DNA from: Clostridia bacterium
GTDB lineage: Bacteria > Bacillota_A > Clostridia > Christensenellales > Aristaeellaceae
Length of the DNA: 61,112 bases
Assembly: GCA_017518705.1 (NCBI GenBank)
Contig: JAFWUC010000013.1
Location: forward strand, 1-61,112
Direction: 5' to 3'
This document shows positions 7,986 to 16,861 of this stretch, in pieces. The number at the start of each line of letters is the position of its first letter. Within the stretch, counting starts at the first letter, position 1. Made by a program: the position numbers and the translations under genes. The notes under the pieces are model-generated. The model was not told where the DNA came from, did not search any database, and saw only the letters and a program-made list of their open reading frames with translations.

Positions 7986-8600
7986 ATGAATAAGACTCTG
8001 CCGCTAATTTGCCTGCTGCTGGCGCTTGCCTTGGTGCTGACCGGCTGCGGTCTGTCAGGCAGCGACTACACTTACCGCAAGCTTTCCGACGGCACCGTGA
8101 AAATAACCAAATACAGCGGAAAAGCCGAAACGCTCGATATCCCGTCGGAGCTGGACGGGAAAACCGTCACGGGCATAGGCGCTTACGCGTTTTCCGACTG
8201 CGTGCGCCTAAGATCGGTAACGGTCCCGGGCAGCGTGACAAGCATAGAAGAACAGGCGTTTCTGTTCTGCAGAAGCCTGAGCTCGGTATATCTAAAGGAA
8301 GGGCTTACCGAGATCGGCGGCAGCGCGTTCCACGGCTGCGAAGCGCTGACGTCGGTCGTTATCCCTGAGGGCGTTACAAGCATCGGCGACACCGCGTTTT
8401 ACTGCTGTACATCGCTTGCCTCGGTAACCATCCCCGGCAGCGTGACGCATATAGGCAGGGACGCGTTTAACGTGCTAAGGGTGGGCGGCGGCACGTTCAC
8501 CGCGCCCATCGAGGGGCTCACCGCCACCGTCTGGCAGGGCTCTTACGCCGAAGAATACTGCAGGCAGAACGGAGTAAAGTATAAGTATCCGGACGATTAA
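7986..8600 (+). CDS. BspA-like leucine-rich-repeat (LRR_5) surface lipoprotein
   Basis: ATG 7986 with GGAG upstream gives 204 residues. The signal peptide ends in the lipobox LVLTGCG, so Cys20 is probably lipidated. A short N-terminal module (DYTYRKLSDGTVKITKYSGKAETLDIP) is followed by four LRR_5 repeats of the type LTSVVIPEGVTSIGDTAFYCC and a C-terminal cap SYAEEYCRQNGVKYKYPDD. The same N-module, repeats and cap occur in 58499-59488 and partly in 60781-61112, so this is a multi-copy family in the genome. Such proteins typically face outside and bind host or other cell surfaces (family knowledge). Confidence 0.9.
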   Translation: MNKTLPLICLLLALALVLTGCGLSGSDYTYRKLSDGTVKITKYSGKAETLDIPSELDGKTVTGIGAYAFSDCVRLRSVTVPGSVTSIEEQAFLFCRSLSSVYLKEGLTEIGGSAFHGCEALTSVVIPEGVTSIGDTAFYCCTSLASVTIPGSVTHIGRDAFNVLRVGGGTFTAPIEGLTATVWQGSYAEEYCRQNGVKYKYPDD

Positions 8601-8647
8601 AGCCGTCTGAAAAACCCGTCAAAACAAATATCCGCGCCCCCGAATAT

Positions 8648-8674
8648 CCGCCGGCACACGCCGGCGGTCTTTTA
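8648..8674 (+). terminator. Terminator after the LRR lipoprotein gene
   Basis: CCGCCGGC-acac-GCCGGCGG followed by TCTTTTATT. Confidence 0.88.
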
Positions 8675-8700
8675 TTCCCCTGCGATACGAGATCCGGCAG

Positions 8701-8729
8701 GTGACAAACGCGTTTAACTGTGGTAAAAT
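8701..8729 (+). promoter_or_regulatory. Promoter of the first LGHDW-repeat gene
   Basis: GTGACA (8701-8706), 17-bp spacer ending CTGTGG, TAAAAT (8724-8729); same architecture as the promoters at 7925 and 10537. Confidence 0.75.
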
Positions 8730-8765
8730 CTATGTTAGGAGACCCGCGCGAAGGGGGTTTATACC

Positions 8766-10436
8766 GTGAAACGATTTGCCGCGCTCATGCTGGCGCTTAT
8801 ACTGCTTGCGGGCGTTCTGCCCTCTGCCCTTGCGGACGAACCCCACACCCATGTGTGGAAGACAGTCAGCCGCGTGAACCCCACCTGCACAGCCGGCGGT
8901 CACGTCACCTATGTCTGCTCCTGCGGCGCCCGGAAAGCCGAAAACCTGCCCGCGCTGGGCCACGAGTGGGCGGAAAAAGTGTACACGGGCTACGCCGACT
9001 GCACCCATTACGGCGTGTTTTACTGGGTGTGTTCCCGCTGCGGCGCCCATTCCGACACGGGCAACGACGCGCCGTTAGGCCACGACTGGGACGAAGGCGT
9101 GGTGACCAAGGCGCCCACCGCGACCGAGGAGGGCATAAGGACCTATACCTGCAAGCGCGACCCGTCCCACACCAAAACCGAACCCATACCGGCGACAGGC
9201 GCGGACGAAAAACCGGGGCTTACGATAAAGTGGGATTATGACGAGATCTTTCATGATCACCTTACCTATATCACTACGGAGATCACCGACAGTCCCGCCA
9301 TACTGGATTATAATGACGGCGCGAGCGTGTGGCATACCATCACCAACACGGGAAACGTGCCTCTGATGGTGATCCATTACTATGTCTACGGCGACGGCTT
9401 CGGCGGGAGCATAGCCCGTTCCAAATTCGATCCGGGCGCCTCGAAGCAGGAAATGTGCTTTACCCCCTTCTTCAATACGTTCATTATTCCCGGTTCAGAG
9501 ACAAAAGAACTGTTCGGCTCCACAACGGTCAGCTTCTACTGCGTCGGCTATGACCCGGAGACCTACGAAAACAAAAACAATCCCGGCACGGAGCTCTGCC
9601 GCACGGAGACCATCACCCGGACCTGGTATATGGGAAAGGACGTTGACCCGGACAGCGAGGACCACTGTGCCCTGATACCTGAGACTATTGGCGATACCGG
9701 GGCGAAATACACCCTGCACACCTGCTCCGAACACCTTGAGACCGCGCTCGCCGCCCAGGAGCTTTCCCTTGCGGGCGACTTTGCCGGCGCCGCCGAACTC
9801 TGGAGGGCGGAAGCCGAAAAGCTGTACGCTTCGATACCCGCGGTCCTGGGCGAAGCCGCCGAAACGGCGGAAGCGGACAAACAGGCCTTCTTCGATTACG
9901 CGGACGCCGTCGCCTCCCTGTTCGGGGACGAAAAGGCAGCCGAGACCCTGCGCTTAAGGTGCGCGGACCTGTGCTGCGTCATTAACACCGCGCCGGCAAG
10001 GCTGCCCCTGGGTCTTACGGGCGAGTACGAAGCGTCGGACGCGTCCGAGAGTTTCGTCACAAGCGGAAGGGAGATCGGCGCCCTTGACGGCAGCGACTGC
10101 GAAGTCGCAGAGCATTACGCCGGGTTTGCCGCCGAAGCCATGGCGGACACGAGGGCGCTTTTCGTAAATGCCGCGGACGGGCAGGCGGACGGCCTGTTCG
10201 CCATGGCCGGGGAGATATGGAAGACCGGTCTGGAACAGGCAGTGAACGCCGCCTACAAAAAAGCGGACAGGAACGTTAAACCGCTTATCGCGGGCTGGAA
10301 CATGTCGCTTGACATACTGGGCGACGCCGACGGCGAACTGTATTCTCTGTTCTACCGCTCCGCGCCCGAAACAGCGGAAGAACTCGTTATGGACCTGTAC
10401 AAAGACGCCGCGCTGCTCATGGGCGGCATCGACTGA
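8766..10436 (+). CDS. Secreted LGHDW-repeat protein, paralogue 1
   Basis: The 556-residue protein has a signal peptide cut after SALA-D. Three tandem Cys/His-containing units follow (residues ~20-145): the first ends ENLPALGHEW, the second has DCTHYGVFYWVCSRCGAHSD and ends APLGHDW, the third reads TYTCKRDPSHTKTEPIPATG. The CxC and CxxC pairs could bind metal or form disulfides. A beta-rich middle domain (residues ~155-300) includes WHTITNTGNVPLMVIHYYVY. The C-terminal helical region (LWRAEAEKLYASIPAVLGEAAE, later ETLRLRCADLCCVI) recurs in paralogue 3 and more weakly in paralogue 2. There is no LPXTG motif or C-terminal membrane helix. Function unknown; secreted or loosely cell-bound. Confidence 0.8.
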   Translation: MKRFAALMLALILLAGVLPSALADEPHTHVWKTVSRVNPTCTAGGHVTYVCSCGARKAENLPALGHEWAEKVYTGYADCTHYGVFYWVCSRCGAHSDTGNDAPLGHDWDEGVVTKAPTATEEGIRTYTCKRDPSHTKTEPIPATGADEKPGLTIKWDYDEIFHDHLTYITTEITDSPAILDYNDGASVWHTITNTGNVPLMVIHYYVYGDGFGGSIARSKFDPGASKQEMCFTPFFNTFIIPGSETKELFGSTTVSFYCVGYDPETYENKNNPGTELCRTETITRTWYMGKDVDPDSEDHCALIPETIGDTGAKYTLHTCSEHLETALAAQELSLAGDFAGAAELWRAEAEKLYASIPAVLGEAAETAEADKQAFFDYADAVASLFGDEKAAETLRLRCADLCCVINTAPARLPLGLTGEYEASDASESFVTSGREIGALDGSDCEVAEHYAGFAAEAMADTRALFVNAADGQADGLFAMAGEIWKTGLEQAVNAAYKKADRNVKPLIAGWNMSLDILGDADGELYSLFYRSAPETAEELVMDLYKDAALLMGGID

Positions 10437-10450
10437 GCTTATCATTGGCG

Positions 10451-10480
10451 GACCGCCGGCAGACAGCCGGCGGTCTTTTT
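10451..10480 (+). terminator. Terminator after LGHDW paralogue 1
   Basis: GACCGCCGG-cagacag-CCGGCGGTC followed by TTTTT. Confidence 0.92.
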
Positions 10481-10536
10481 GCGCCCCGTGCCGCCCGAAA
10501 AGGCATGGACGCGCTTTGCCCGGCGCGCAAAAAAGG

Positions 10537-10565
10537 ATGACAAGCCGCTCGTTCTGTGCTACAAT
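10537..10565 (+). promoter_or_regulatory. Promoter of the second/third LGHDW-repeat genes
   Basis: ATGACA (10537-10542), 17-bp spacer ending CTGTGC, TACAAT (10560-10565), matching the arrangement at 7925 and 8701. Confidence 0.7.
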
Positions 10566-10602
10566 CTATGCGGGAAACGATACTTTTACAGGGGGTCGGG
10601 AT

Positions 10603-12960
10603 ATGGCAAAAAACCGGTTTATCGCGCTGATGCTGGCGCTCGCGCTGCTTTGGGGCGCCGTGCCCTGCGCGCTTGCGGACGGCCACACCCACAGCTGGAG
10701 CAAAAAAGTGTACACCGCCGATGCCGACTGCACCCACTACGGCAGGTTTTACTGGGTGTGCTCCGTGTGCGGCGCCCATTCCGGCACCGGCAACGACAAG
10801 CCCCTGGGCCACGACTGGGACGAGGGCGTGATGACCAAAGCGCCAACTGCGACCCAAGATGGTCTCAGGCTCTTCACCTGCCGCCGCGACCCCTCCCACA
10901 CCCGCACCGAGACCGTGCCTTCTTACGGCAGCGCGTCCGGCGCGGCGCTCAAACTTTCCGGCGAACAGGACGGCGAAAGCGTGCTGCTCACCGTGACCAA
11001 CACCGGCAGGCAGGACATAAGCAACGTGACGCTGGTGACGGCGCTCACCGACGGGCAGGACATCTCTTTCGGCGCCGAAACCACCGCGCCCGAGGGCTGG
11101 GAGCTGCTAAAAGCGGGCAGATCGCTTTCCGCAAGGCTCGAACTGCCCAAGCTCCCCGAAGTGCAGTATAAGGACGGCACGCGCGTGTTCCCCTATGGCG
11201 AGGCGGCATACATGGCTTCCGGCGCTCCCGCAGGGTCGGAGGAAAACGTGTACTCCGGCGCCTGGACGGCCCGCATATACCCCGCTTTGGTCTCCCCCGC
11301 CACCGCGGGCGGCGATGGCCTTAAGATCACCGAAGAAGTGGTAAACGCCCCAAAGGACCCGCTTGGTCGCTTTGAATATGGCGAGACCATAGTGTACGGC
11401 GTGACCGTGACCAACGATACGGAAAACGACATACGGGACCTGTACATCTACCAGCAGCTGGACGGTCCCGGCGCCGGGTATCGGAATAGCATCCCGCTGC
11501 TCGGCGCGGGAACCGGCGAATACCTGGAATACGGATACACCGTGCCCGAGGGTAACGCCGAAGGGCAGGATGTCCTTCCCTACTCTACGCCCGTGTACAA
11601 CCGGGCGCTGGCAAGGTGGAACGACCCCGTGACGGGGCTTGGGCAGGCCGCGTCCTCCGAAGTCGTGTGCACCGAAGTCATCCCCGCGCAGCCGGACGGC
11701 GGGATAATTATCCAACTGGAACTGCTTTCCTCTCCCGCCCACAAAAGCGGGCGCTTCGGCATGGGCGAAACGCTGCTCTTCGGCGCGACGGTCACCAACC
11801 TCACTTCAAAAGACGCCTCCGGCACGCTGTACGCATATATGTCCCCGCTCCCGGACGACGAATGGGTGTCCGATTACACCATAAAAGCGGGCGCAAAGGA
11901 TCACCTGGAAATGGAGTTTAAGGCAAGACCCGCGTCCCGGTCCGAAGGCTCTCAGATACCCTCGGCGTACGAAGACGCCTTCAGCGACCACTTTATCAAC
12001 AAAGTGTGGTTTGATATCAATGATAAAGAGACCGGGGAAACCGGGCGCGCGGATTCCAACATCGTGTACGTCAGAATTATCCCCCTTGTCTCCTGCACGG
12101 CGGACATCGAAGTCGTGAACCGGCCCAAAGACCCTAAGGGGCGGTTCGCCCCCGGCGAGGAGATCGTGTTCGGCATAACCGTCACACCCGCAGGTCCCGA
12201 TACCGGATGCGGTCCGATCGAGAACGTGCGGCTGGACCTCACCCTGGAACCCGCGGATGCGGGCGCCTGGGCGGTGATAGACCGGATAGATCCTGACGAA
12301 AAGGCATATCTGGAATACAGGTACGCCCCGAGCGAAGAGGAGTGCGAAACGGGCGAACTGATAAACCGGGTCTATGCGATCTGGGAGAGCGCGGGCAGCA
12401 ACTCCGTTTTTGCGACTTCGACGGCGAAAGCGGAACTCTACATTCCCCACGACCCCACGCCTGAAGACCACTGTGCGCTTACGTTCGAACCGGGAGAAGG
12501 CGGCACCGTGACACTGCGCGTAAAGTGCTGTTCCGGGCACCGCGCGCTTATAAAGCGCACCGCTTCGGCGAAAGACGAAAACGAGCTAAAGCAGGCCGAA
12601 GCCGCCTGGCTTAAGGAGACAGACTACCTGTACGCGTTTATGGCGGAAGCTGACCCGCAGCGGGCGGAAAGCCTGCAGGCGGAACGGGACGCCTGGTTCA
12701 GTCGCCACGAACTGCTCACCAAACTGCTCCCCTCCGTGTATCCCGACCCCCTGACCCGGGCGCTGGCGCTGCTCTACGACGCGATGCTCATGTGCGCCGG
12801 GCTGTGCGGCGGCTTTTTCGCAGAAGACGGGAGCGCGCCTTCGTCCATCCCCTCCGCGCTGCCCCTGATCGGGCGGGAAGACGGCATAATCTTCGATACC
12901 GAAAGCCCCGGCTTCACGCTCACTTCGCTTTCCCCCTCGGAAAGCAGGACGCCGTATTAA
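10603..12960 (+). CDS. Secreted LGHDW-repeat protein, paralogue 2, with DUF11-like repeats
   Basis: The start ATG 10603 (after GGGGGTCGGGAT) gives 785 residues and a signal peptide MAKNRFIALMLALALLWGA ending CALA-D. It has two LGHDW-type units, lacking the first unit of its paralogues. Three DUF11-like beta repeats follow, recognisable by KDPLGRFEYGETIVYGVTVT, HKSGRFGMGETLLFGATVTN and KDPKGRFAPGEEIVFGITVT. The C-terminal region starts PEDHCALTFEPGEGGTVTLR, as in paralogue 1, and ends in a helical part with paired Trp (AAWLKETDYLY, DAWFSRHELL). No anchor motif is visible. The third paralogue starts 90 bp downstream with no terminator between, so they are likely co-transcribed. Confidence 0.8.
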   Translation: MAKNRFIALMLALALLWGAVPCALADGHTHSWSKKVYTADADCTHYGRFYWVCSVCGAHSGTGNDKPLGHDWDEGVMTKAPTATQDGLRLFTCRRDPSHTRTETVPSYGSASGAALKLSGEQDGESVLLTVTNTGRQDISNVTLVTALTDGQDISFGAETTAPEGWELLKAGRSLSARLELPKLPEVQYKDGTRVFPYGEAAYMASGAPAGSEENVYSGAWTARIYPALVSPATAGGDGLKITEEVVNAPKDPLGRFEYGETIVYGVTVTNDTENDIRDLYIYQQLDGPGAGYRNSIPLLGAGTGEYLEYGYTVPEGNAEGQDVLPYSTPVYNRALARWNDPVTGLGQAASSEVVCTEVIPAQPDGGIIIQLELLSSPAHKSGRFGMGETLLFGATVTNLTSKDASGTLYAYMSPLPDDEWVSDYTIKAGAKDHLEMEFKARPASRSEGSQIPSAYEDAFSDHFINKVWFDINDKETGETGRADSNIVYVRIIPLVSCTADIEVVNRPKDPKGRFAPGEEIVFGITVTPAGPDTGCGPIENVRLDLTLEPADAGAWAVIDRIDPDEKAYLEYRYAPSEEECETGELINRVYAIWESAGSNSVFATSTAKAELYIPHDPTPEDHCALTFEPGEGGTVTLRVKCCSGHRALIKRTASAKDENELKQAEAAWLKETDYLYAFMAEADPQRAESLQAERDAWFSRHELLTKLLPSVYPDPLTRALALLYDAMLMCAGLCGGFFAEDGSAPSSIPSALPLIGREDGIIFDTESPGFTLTSLSPSESRTPY

Positions 12961-13050
12961 ATCCCCAAAGCGCCGCCCCGCGCGGGCGGAAAGCCTTGCC
13001 GCATGCGGCGGCATCCGCACACAGACCCACCTAAGGAGGCCAAAACTGCC

Positions 13051-14700
13051 ATGAAACGGTTTATCGCGTTCGCGCTCACGCTTATGATGCTCATGAGCCT
13101 TTTGCCGTCAGCCCTTGCGGACGGACCCCACACCCACGTGTGGAAGGAAGTCGGCCGCGTGGACCCAACCTGCACATCCGGCGGTTACGTCACCTATTTC
13201 TGCTCCTGCGGCGCGCGAAAAGTCGAAAACCTGCCCGCACTGGGCCACGACTGGGCGACAAAGGTGTACACGGGCTACGCGGACTGCATCCATTACGGCG
13301 TGTTTTACTGGGTGTGCGCCCGCTGCGGCGCGCATTCCGATACGGGCAACGACGCGCCCCTCGGGCACGACTGGGACGAAGGCAAGGTAACGAAACAGCC
13401 CACCGAGACGGAGGAGGGCGAACTTACGTATACCTGCAAGCGCGACCCCTCCCACACCAAGACCGAGCCGATCCCGATTGTCGAACATCCCGCGCTGGAA
13501 CTGTCGATAGACGTAAACGATATGTTCGAAGATCACCGGTACGACGCCTATATGGAAGGCTCATTTGACGAAACGAAGGTTAACGTGACGCATAACGTCA
13601 CCAATACGGGGAATGTCCCGCTTCAGACGGCAGGAAAATACTGGTATAACGGCGACACGGAGTTCGCGCCGACCTCCAACAATCCCTCGTACCTGGGTCC
13701 CGAAGAGACGGCGGTCAACGAGGCGGATTACAAAATAGACTCCGTGTTCCATCCCAACGGGGAAGACATGCAGGACTATCATACCTACGTAAAGGAAACG
13801 CCCGACGATCCCGTCAACTCCGGCTGCGTGACCATATCCGTCTGCTATTACGGCTATGACCCCGCTTCCGTGAGCTCGGGGGAAATGGAACTGCTCTGCA
13901 AGAGCAACGTGTGCACGTTCACGCTCTATTTCCCCCGCGAGGGCGCTGTCGGCGAACCCACCGGTCTGAAGGCGATGAAGACCGAAACCCACGCTCCCGC
14001 AAACGGCGAGTACTACGAGCTTGGCGAGACCATAGATTATATCATCACACTCACCAACGAAAGCGGGAGCGACGTATTCAATGTCGCCGTGTATGACAGC
14101 CTCGCGGGCTTCGAGCCCATCGCGGCGGCTGAAACATTCGCGCAGGGCGAGACACTGCAGTTCGAGTATTCGACCGTCGTCACCGAAGACGAGATCGCTA
14201 AGGGCATGGCGGTCAACGGCGCGGTCATCACGTTTGATTACGGCAATGAAGTGAGCGCCACTCCCCGCTTCAGCAACCATGTGCACTCAAAAGCGGGAAA
14301 CACCGAAACTCCCGATACCGTCCGTTTCGACAGAACGAAACTTGAGGCTGTCCCCGAATATCCTTCCGAAGATGGGACGGCGGAATACCTGATCGCGGAA
14401 GCGGAGAAGCTGTACGCCCTGCTGTGGGAAGCGGGAGACGATACGGCAAAGTGCGCCCTGCTTGAAGAGCGCGCCATGTTCTATTCCTATCTGGAAGCGC
14501 TGGAAAGCAAAACCGGCGACGCCGCGTCCTTCAGGAAACTCAGGGCGGAAGCGCTGTGGGAGAGGCTCGCGAGCCTCGCGGGCATTACCGACACGGAAGC
14601 AGCGGCCGTGCCAGTAGGGCTGTCGTGGGAGGAACTCATAGCCGAGACCCTGCGCCTTAAGTGCCTGAGCCTTTTGGCGCTCATCCGCGGCCTCAGATAA
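13051..14700 (+). CDS. Secreted LGHDW-repeat protein, paralogue 3
   Basis: The start ATG 13051 with AAGGAGG at 13033-13039 gives 549 residues. The signal peptide and the three Cys/His units are close to identical to paralogue 1, also at DNA level (compare ~8946-9030 with ~13227-13315), pointing to recent duplication or gene conversion. One DUF11-like repeat (YYELGETIDYIITLTNESGSD) lies in the middle, so it combines features of paralogues 1 and 2. The C-terminal helical domain reads AEYLIAEAEKLYALLWEAGD and ends AETLRLKCLSLLALIRGLR. Terminator at 14759-14796. Function unknown; probably exported. Confidence 0.8.
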   Translation: MKRFIAFALTLMMLMSLLPSALADGPHTHVWKEVGRVDPTCTSGGYVTYFCSCGARKVENLPALGHDWATKVYTGYADCIHYGVFYWVCARCGAHSDTGNDAPLGHDWDEGKVTKQPTETEEGELTYTCKRDPSHTKTEPIPIVEHPALELSIDVNDMFEDHRYDAYMEGSFDETKVNVTHNVTNTGNVPLQTAGKYWYNGDTEFAPTSNNPSYLGPEETAVNEADYKIDSVFHPNGEDMQDYHTYVKETPDDPVNSGCVTISVCYYGYDPASVSSGEMELLCKSNVCTFTLYFPREGAVGEPTGLKAMKTETHAPANGEYYELGETIDYIITLTNESGSDVFNVAVYDSLAGFEPIAAAETFAQGETLQFEYSTVVTEDEIAKGMAVNGAVITFDYGNEVSATPRFSNHVHSKAGNTETPDTVRFDRTKLEAVPEYPSEDGTAEYLIAEAEKLYALLWEAGDDTAKCALLEERAMFYSYLEALESKTGDAASFRKLRAEALWERLASLAGITDTEAAAVPVGLSWEELIAETLRLKCLSLLALIRGLR

Positions 14701-14758
14701 ACTCCGTTTCGCGCGCGTCCGGCATCTGGGAGCTGTGATCCTCAGTAAAGCATACGAA

Positions 14759-14796
14759 ACCGGCGTGACCGTCATCGGTCACGCCGGCTGTGTTTT
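14759..14796 (+). terminator. Terminator between convergent genes at 14.8 kb
   Basis: Long stem CCGGCGTGACC/GGTCACGCCGG, then TGTGTTTT on the plus strand, after LGHDW paralogue 3. Confidence 0.85.
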
Positions 14797-14822
14797 GGCG
14801 GATGCCGCGCGGAAGACCCGTG

Positions 14823-15710
14823 TTATTCGGGCGTGATCTCTACGCGGCTGGTGCCCAGTTCGTCCTCGTAAATGCGGATACGGTAACGGTACTCCTTTTC
14901 GCCGTCCTTTACGGTGAACGTCGTGGCGCCGTAAGCGTGCGCCCTTATCCGCACGGTGCTGTCTGCCCCATTGCCCGTTACGGCGATCTCGGCTATGCCG
15001 GTATCGTCCGACGCGGCGACCGCGTTTTCTGTGAGCGCGGGACTGTCTGGAAGAAACTGGCTGGTGGAGAAATCCGCGTTTGGGGGCATGAGCAGCATCA
15101 CCGCGACGAACGCCGCGGGCACCGCAAGTCCGATCAGCTTCTGGGAGATCTTTTCGGTAAACACGTAAAGGTACAGCAGCACCTGCAAAACGCAGAACAG
15201 CACCATTATCAGCATGTTGGGAAAACTGTATATCACATGCTTCATACCGTCTTTGCACATGTACGCCAGCAGGCACATGACCGGCAGCAGTATGATAAGG
15301 CTCAGCCAGTTCCTTTTTTTGATGTACCAACCGATATAAGCGGCGGGAAACGTGAAGAGCGTAAGGATGAACCAGAACTTATAGTACCTGAACAGCCCCC
15401 AGCCCTGCCAGGAAAACGGGACCTGCAGCAGATAGATCAGCGGCTGGCTGATCAGGAAGAACACGAACGTCTTGAGCGCAGACTCCAGCGGTTTTTTGCA
15501 GTTGGCCATCATGATCACCGCGAAAAATATCCACGCTTCCAGCGTTTCGCCCATCCTGGCAAAGGACGTGCCCTTGAATACGGGCACCGTGAGCAGCACC
15601 GCGGTCAGCACCGCCGTGCCCGCGGCGTAGAGTATAAGTTTCGGCCAGGTCAGGTCTATCCCGCCGTACAGTTTGTCCGTGATTCTCCTGAGCGCGCTTT
15701 TCTTTTCCAT
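14823..15710 (-). CDS. Polytopic membrane protein with a C-terminal extracytoplasmic domain, unknown
   Basis: Start ATG 15710 (AAAGGCG upstream) gives 295 residues. I see about seven hydrophobic segments in residues 25-215 (for example LILYAAGTAVLTAVLLTVPV, FWFILTLFTFPAAYIGWYI, MLIMVLFCVLQVLLYLYVF), followed by a soluble tail of ~80 residues (STVRIRAHAYGATTFTVKDG, then YRYRIRIYEDELGTSRVEIT) that looks like an Ig-like beta domain. No family recognised. It is a single-gene unit with its own promoter at 15772-15800 and converges on the LGHDW operon. Confidence 0.7.
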   Translation of the reverse strand: MEKKSALRRITDKLYGGIDLTWPKLILYAAGTAVLTAVLLTVPVFKGTSFARMGETLEAWIFFAVIMMANCKKPLESALKTFVFFLISQPLIYLLQVPFSWQGWGLFRYYKFWFILTLFTFPAAYIGWYIKKRNWLSLIILLPVMCLLAYMCKDGMKHVIYSFPNMLIMVLFCVLQVLLYLYVFTEKISQKLIGLAVPAAFVAVMLLMPPNADFSTSQFLPDSPALTENAVAASDDTGIAEIAVTGNGADSTVRIRAHAYGATTFTVKDGEKEYRYRIRIYEDELGTSRVEITPE

Positions 15711-15771
15711 AATACGCCTTTCCCGCACCGTGTTTGGTGCCCGCCTGACCAGGGCTAAAGCATTTGGGGCT

Positions 15772-15800
15772 ATTATACCATCGCTCCCGCGCCTGGTCAA
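15772..15800 (-). promoter_or_regulatory. Promoter of the membrane protein gene at 14823-15710
   Basis: Minus strand TTGACC (15795-15800), 17-bp spacer, TATAAT (15772-15777) with TGG before the -10. The weak hairpin AAGGGGCGC/GCGCCCCTT at 15820-15848 may end the upstream URO-D operon. Confidence 0.85.
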
Positions 15801-15887
15801 TCGTCCGCCTTAGGCGCGAAAGGGGCGCCTCGTCAATAAGCGCCCCTTCGGTATTATTCGGTTTGTTTATTTCTGTTTGATTTTGCG

Positions 15888-16844
15888 TCACACGCGGCGG
15901 GAGGTCTCCGACACCCAGCGGATCCTTTCCTCGTCCAGTTCGTCGTGCATGCTGCAGTCGCTGCCCAGTATGTAGCCCCGTTTGCCGCCCTGCCGTATGA
16001 GGGAAAGCGTCTCCTTTTCCACCTCTTCCTTCGGCGCGGTGTACAGAAGCGAGCCCGGGCGGTTGTCAAAGCCGCCCCACACAGTGCAGCCGAACAGCTT
16101 TTTGGCCTCGGCTATGTCCATCACGTCCATATACCTGGACCAGCTTATCACGCTCGCCTTATAGTCGTGCCACACCGCCATGCGGTTGGGCACGCCCTCC
16201 CAGGCGCAGAAGTGGATGGCGTTCATATTGCTTATGCTGTTGGCATAGTCAAGCACCGATTTGTCGCTCGGGGTGACGAACTCGCGGTAAAAGTCGAAGG
16301 TAAAGCGGTTCTCCTCGCCGTTTTGCACGGAGTAGAAAATGCCGTCCGCCCCCGCGTCCTCTATCACGCCCTTCACCAGCAGTTTCTGGTCCTCCGCCAC
16401 CACGGAGCAGGCGTATTTTACCGCCTCTGGGTCCTCCCGCATGAAGCGCATCATCCTGTCATAGCCTATTCTGAGCCTTATGCAGGACAGGGGCACGAAC
16501 ACCAGGTACAGCGTCACGCAGTCCTTTCCCAGCGCCCTTACCACCTTGCCCGTGCGCCGTATCTGCCCACGGATGTGGGGATGGTTTGGCCCCAGGGGCT
16601 CCAGTTTGTACAGGTCCTTCGCGTCTTGGATGCCCTCCAGCACGGGGGCGGGCCAGGGGAAGTACCTGTCGCCTGAAAGCTTCATGAAGTCCACGTCCGT
16701 GGCCTTGTACGCGTCCGCCTGGAACGCGGCGAAGGCGTCCTCGTCCTCCCAGTACTTCTGGGGCACGTGCTTCCACATGCACACCGGCACATGGTCGACT
16801 TCCTTCCCCCTGAAGGCGGCGACTGTGCGTTCTCGCTTGGTCAT
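15888..16844 (-). CDS. Uroporphyrinogen decarboxylase (URO-D) domain protein
   Basis: The 318-residue protein starts MTKRERTVAAFRGKEVDHVP, the usual opening of the URO-D superfamily branch related to corrinoid-dependent methyltransferases (MtaA/MtbA-like) rather than haem biosynthesis. Further family positions are MKLSGDRYFPWPAPVLEGI, VKGVIEDAGADGIFYSVQNG, NAIHFCAWEGVPNR and the C-terminal GYILGSDCSMHDEL. In this branch such proteins handle methylated or demethylated substrates in anaerobes. It follows an aldo/keto reductase by 17 bp and shares its transcript. Exact substrate unknown. Confidence 0.85.
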   Translation of the reverse strand: MTKRERTVAAFRGKEVDHVPVCMWKHVPQKYWEDEDAFAAFQADAYKATDVDFMKLSGDRYFPWPAPVLEGIQDAKDLYKLEPLGPNHPHIRGQIRRTGKVVRALGKDCVTLYLVFVPLSCIRLRIGYDRMMRFMREDPEAVKYACSVVAEDQKLLVKGVIEDAGADGIFYSVQNGEENRFTFDFYREFVTPSDKSVLDYANSISNMNAIHFCAWEGVPNRMAVWHDYKASVISWSRYMDVMDIAEAKKLFGCTVWGGFDNRPGSLLYTAPKEEVEKETLSLIRQGGKRGYILGSDCSMHDELDEERIRWVSETSRRV

Positions 16845-16861
16845 AGCCTGTCCTCCCTGCT

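Noticed and set aside
8820..9200. LGHDW repeats as classical zinc-ribbon DNA-binding domains
   Set aside because: The proteins carry signal peptides and the Cys/His spacing varies between units, so an extracellular role is more likely than DNA binding.
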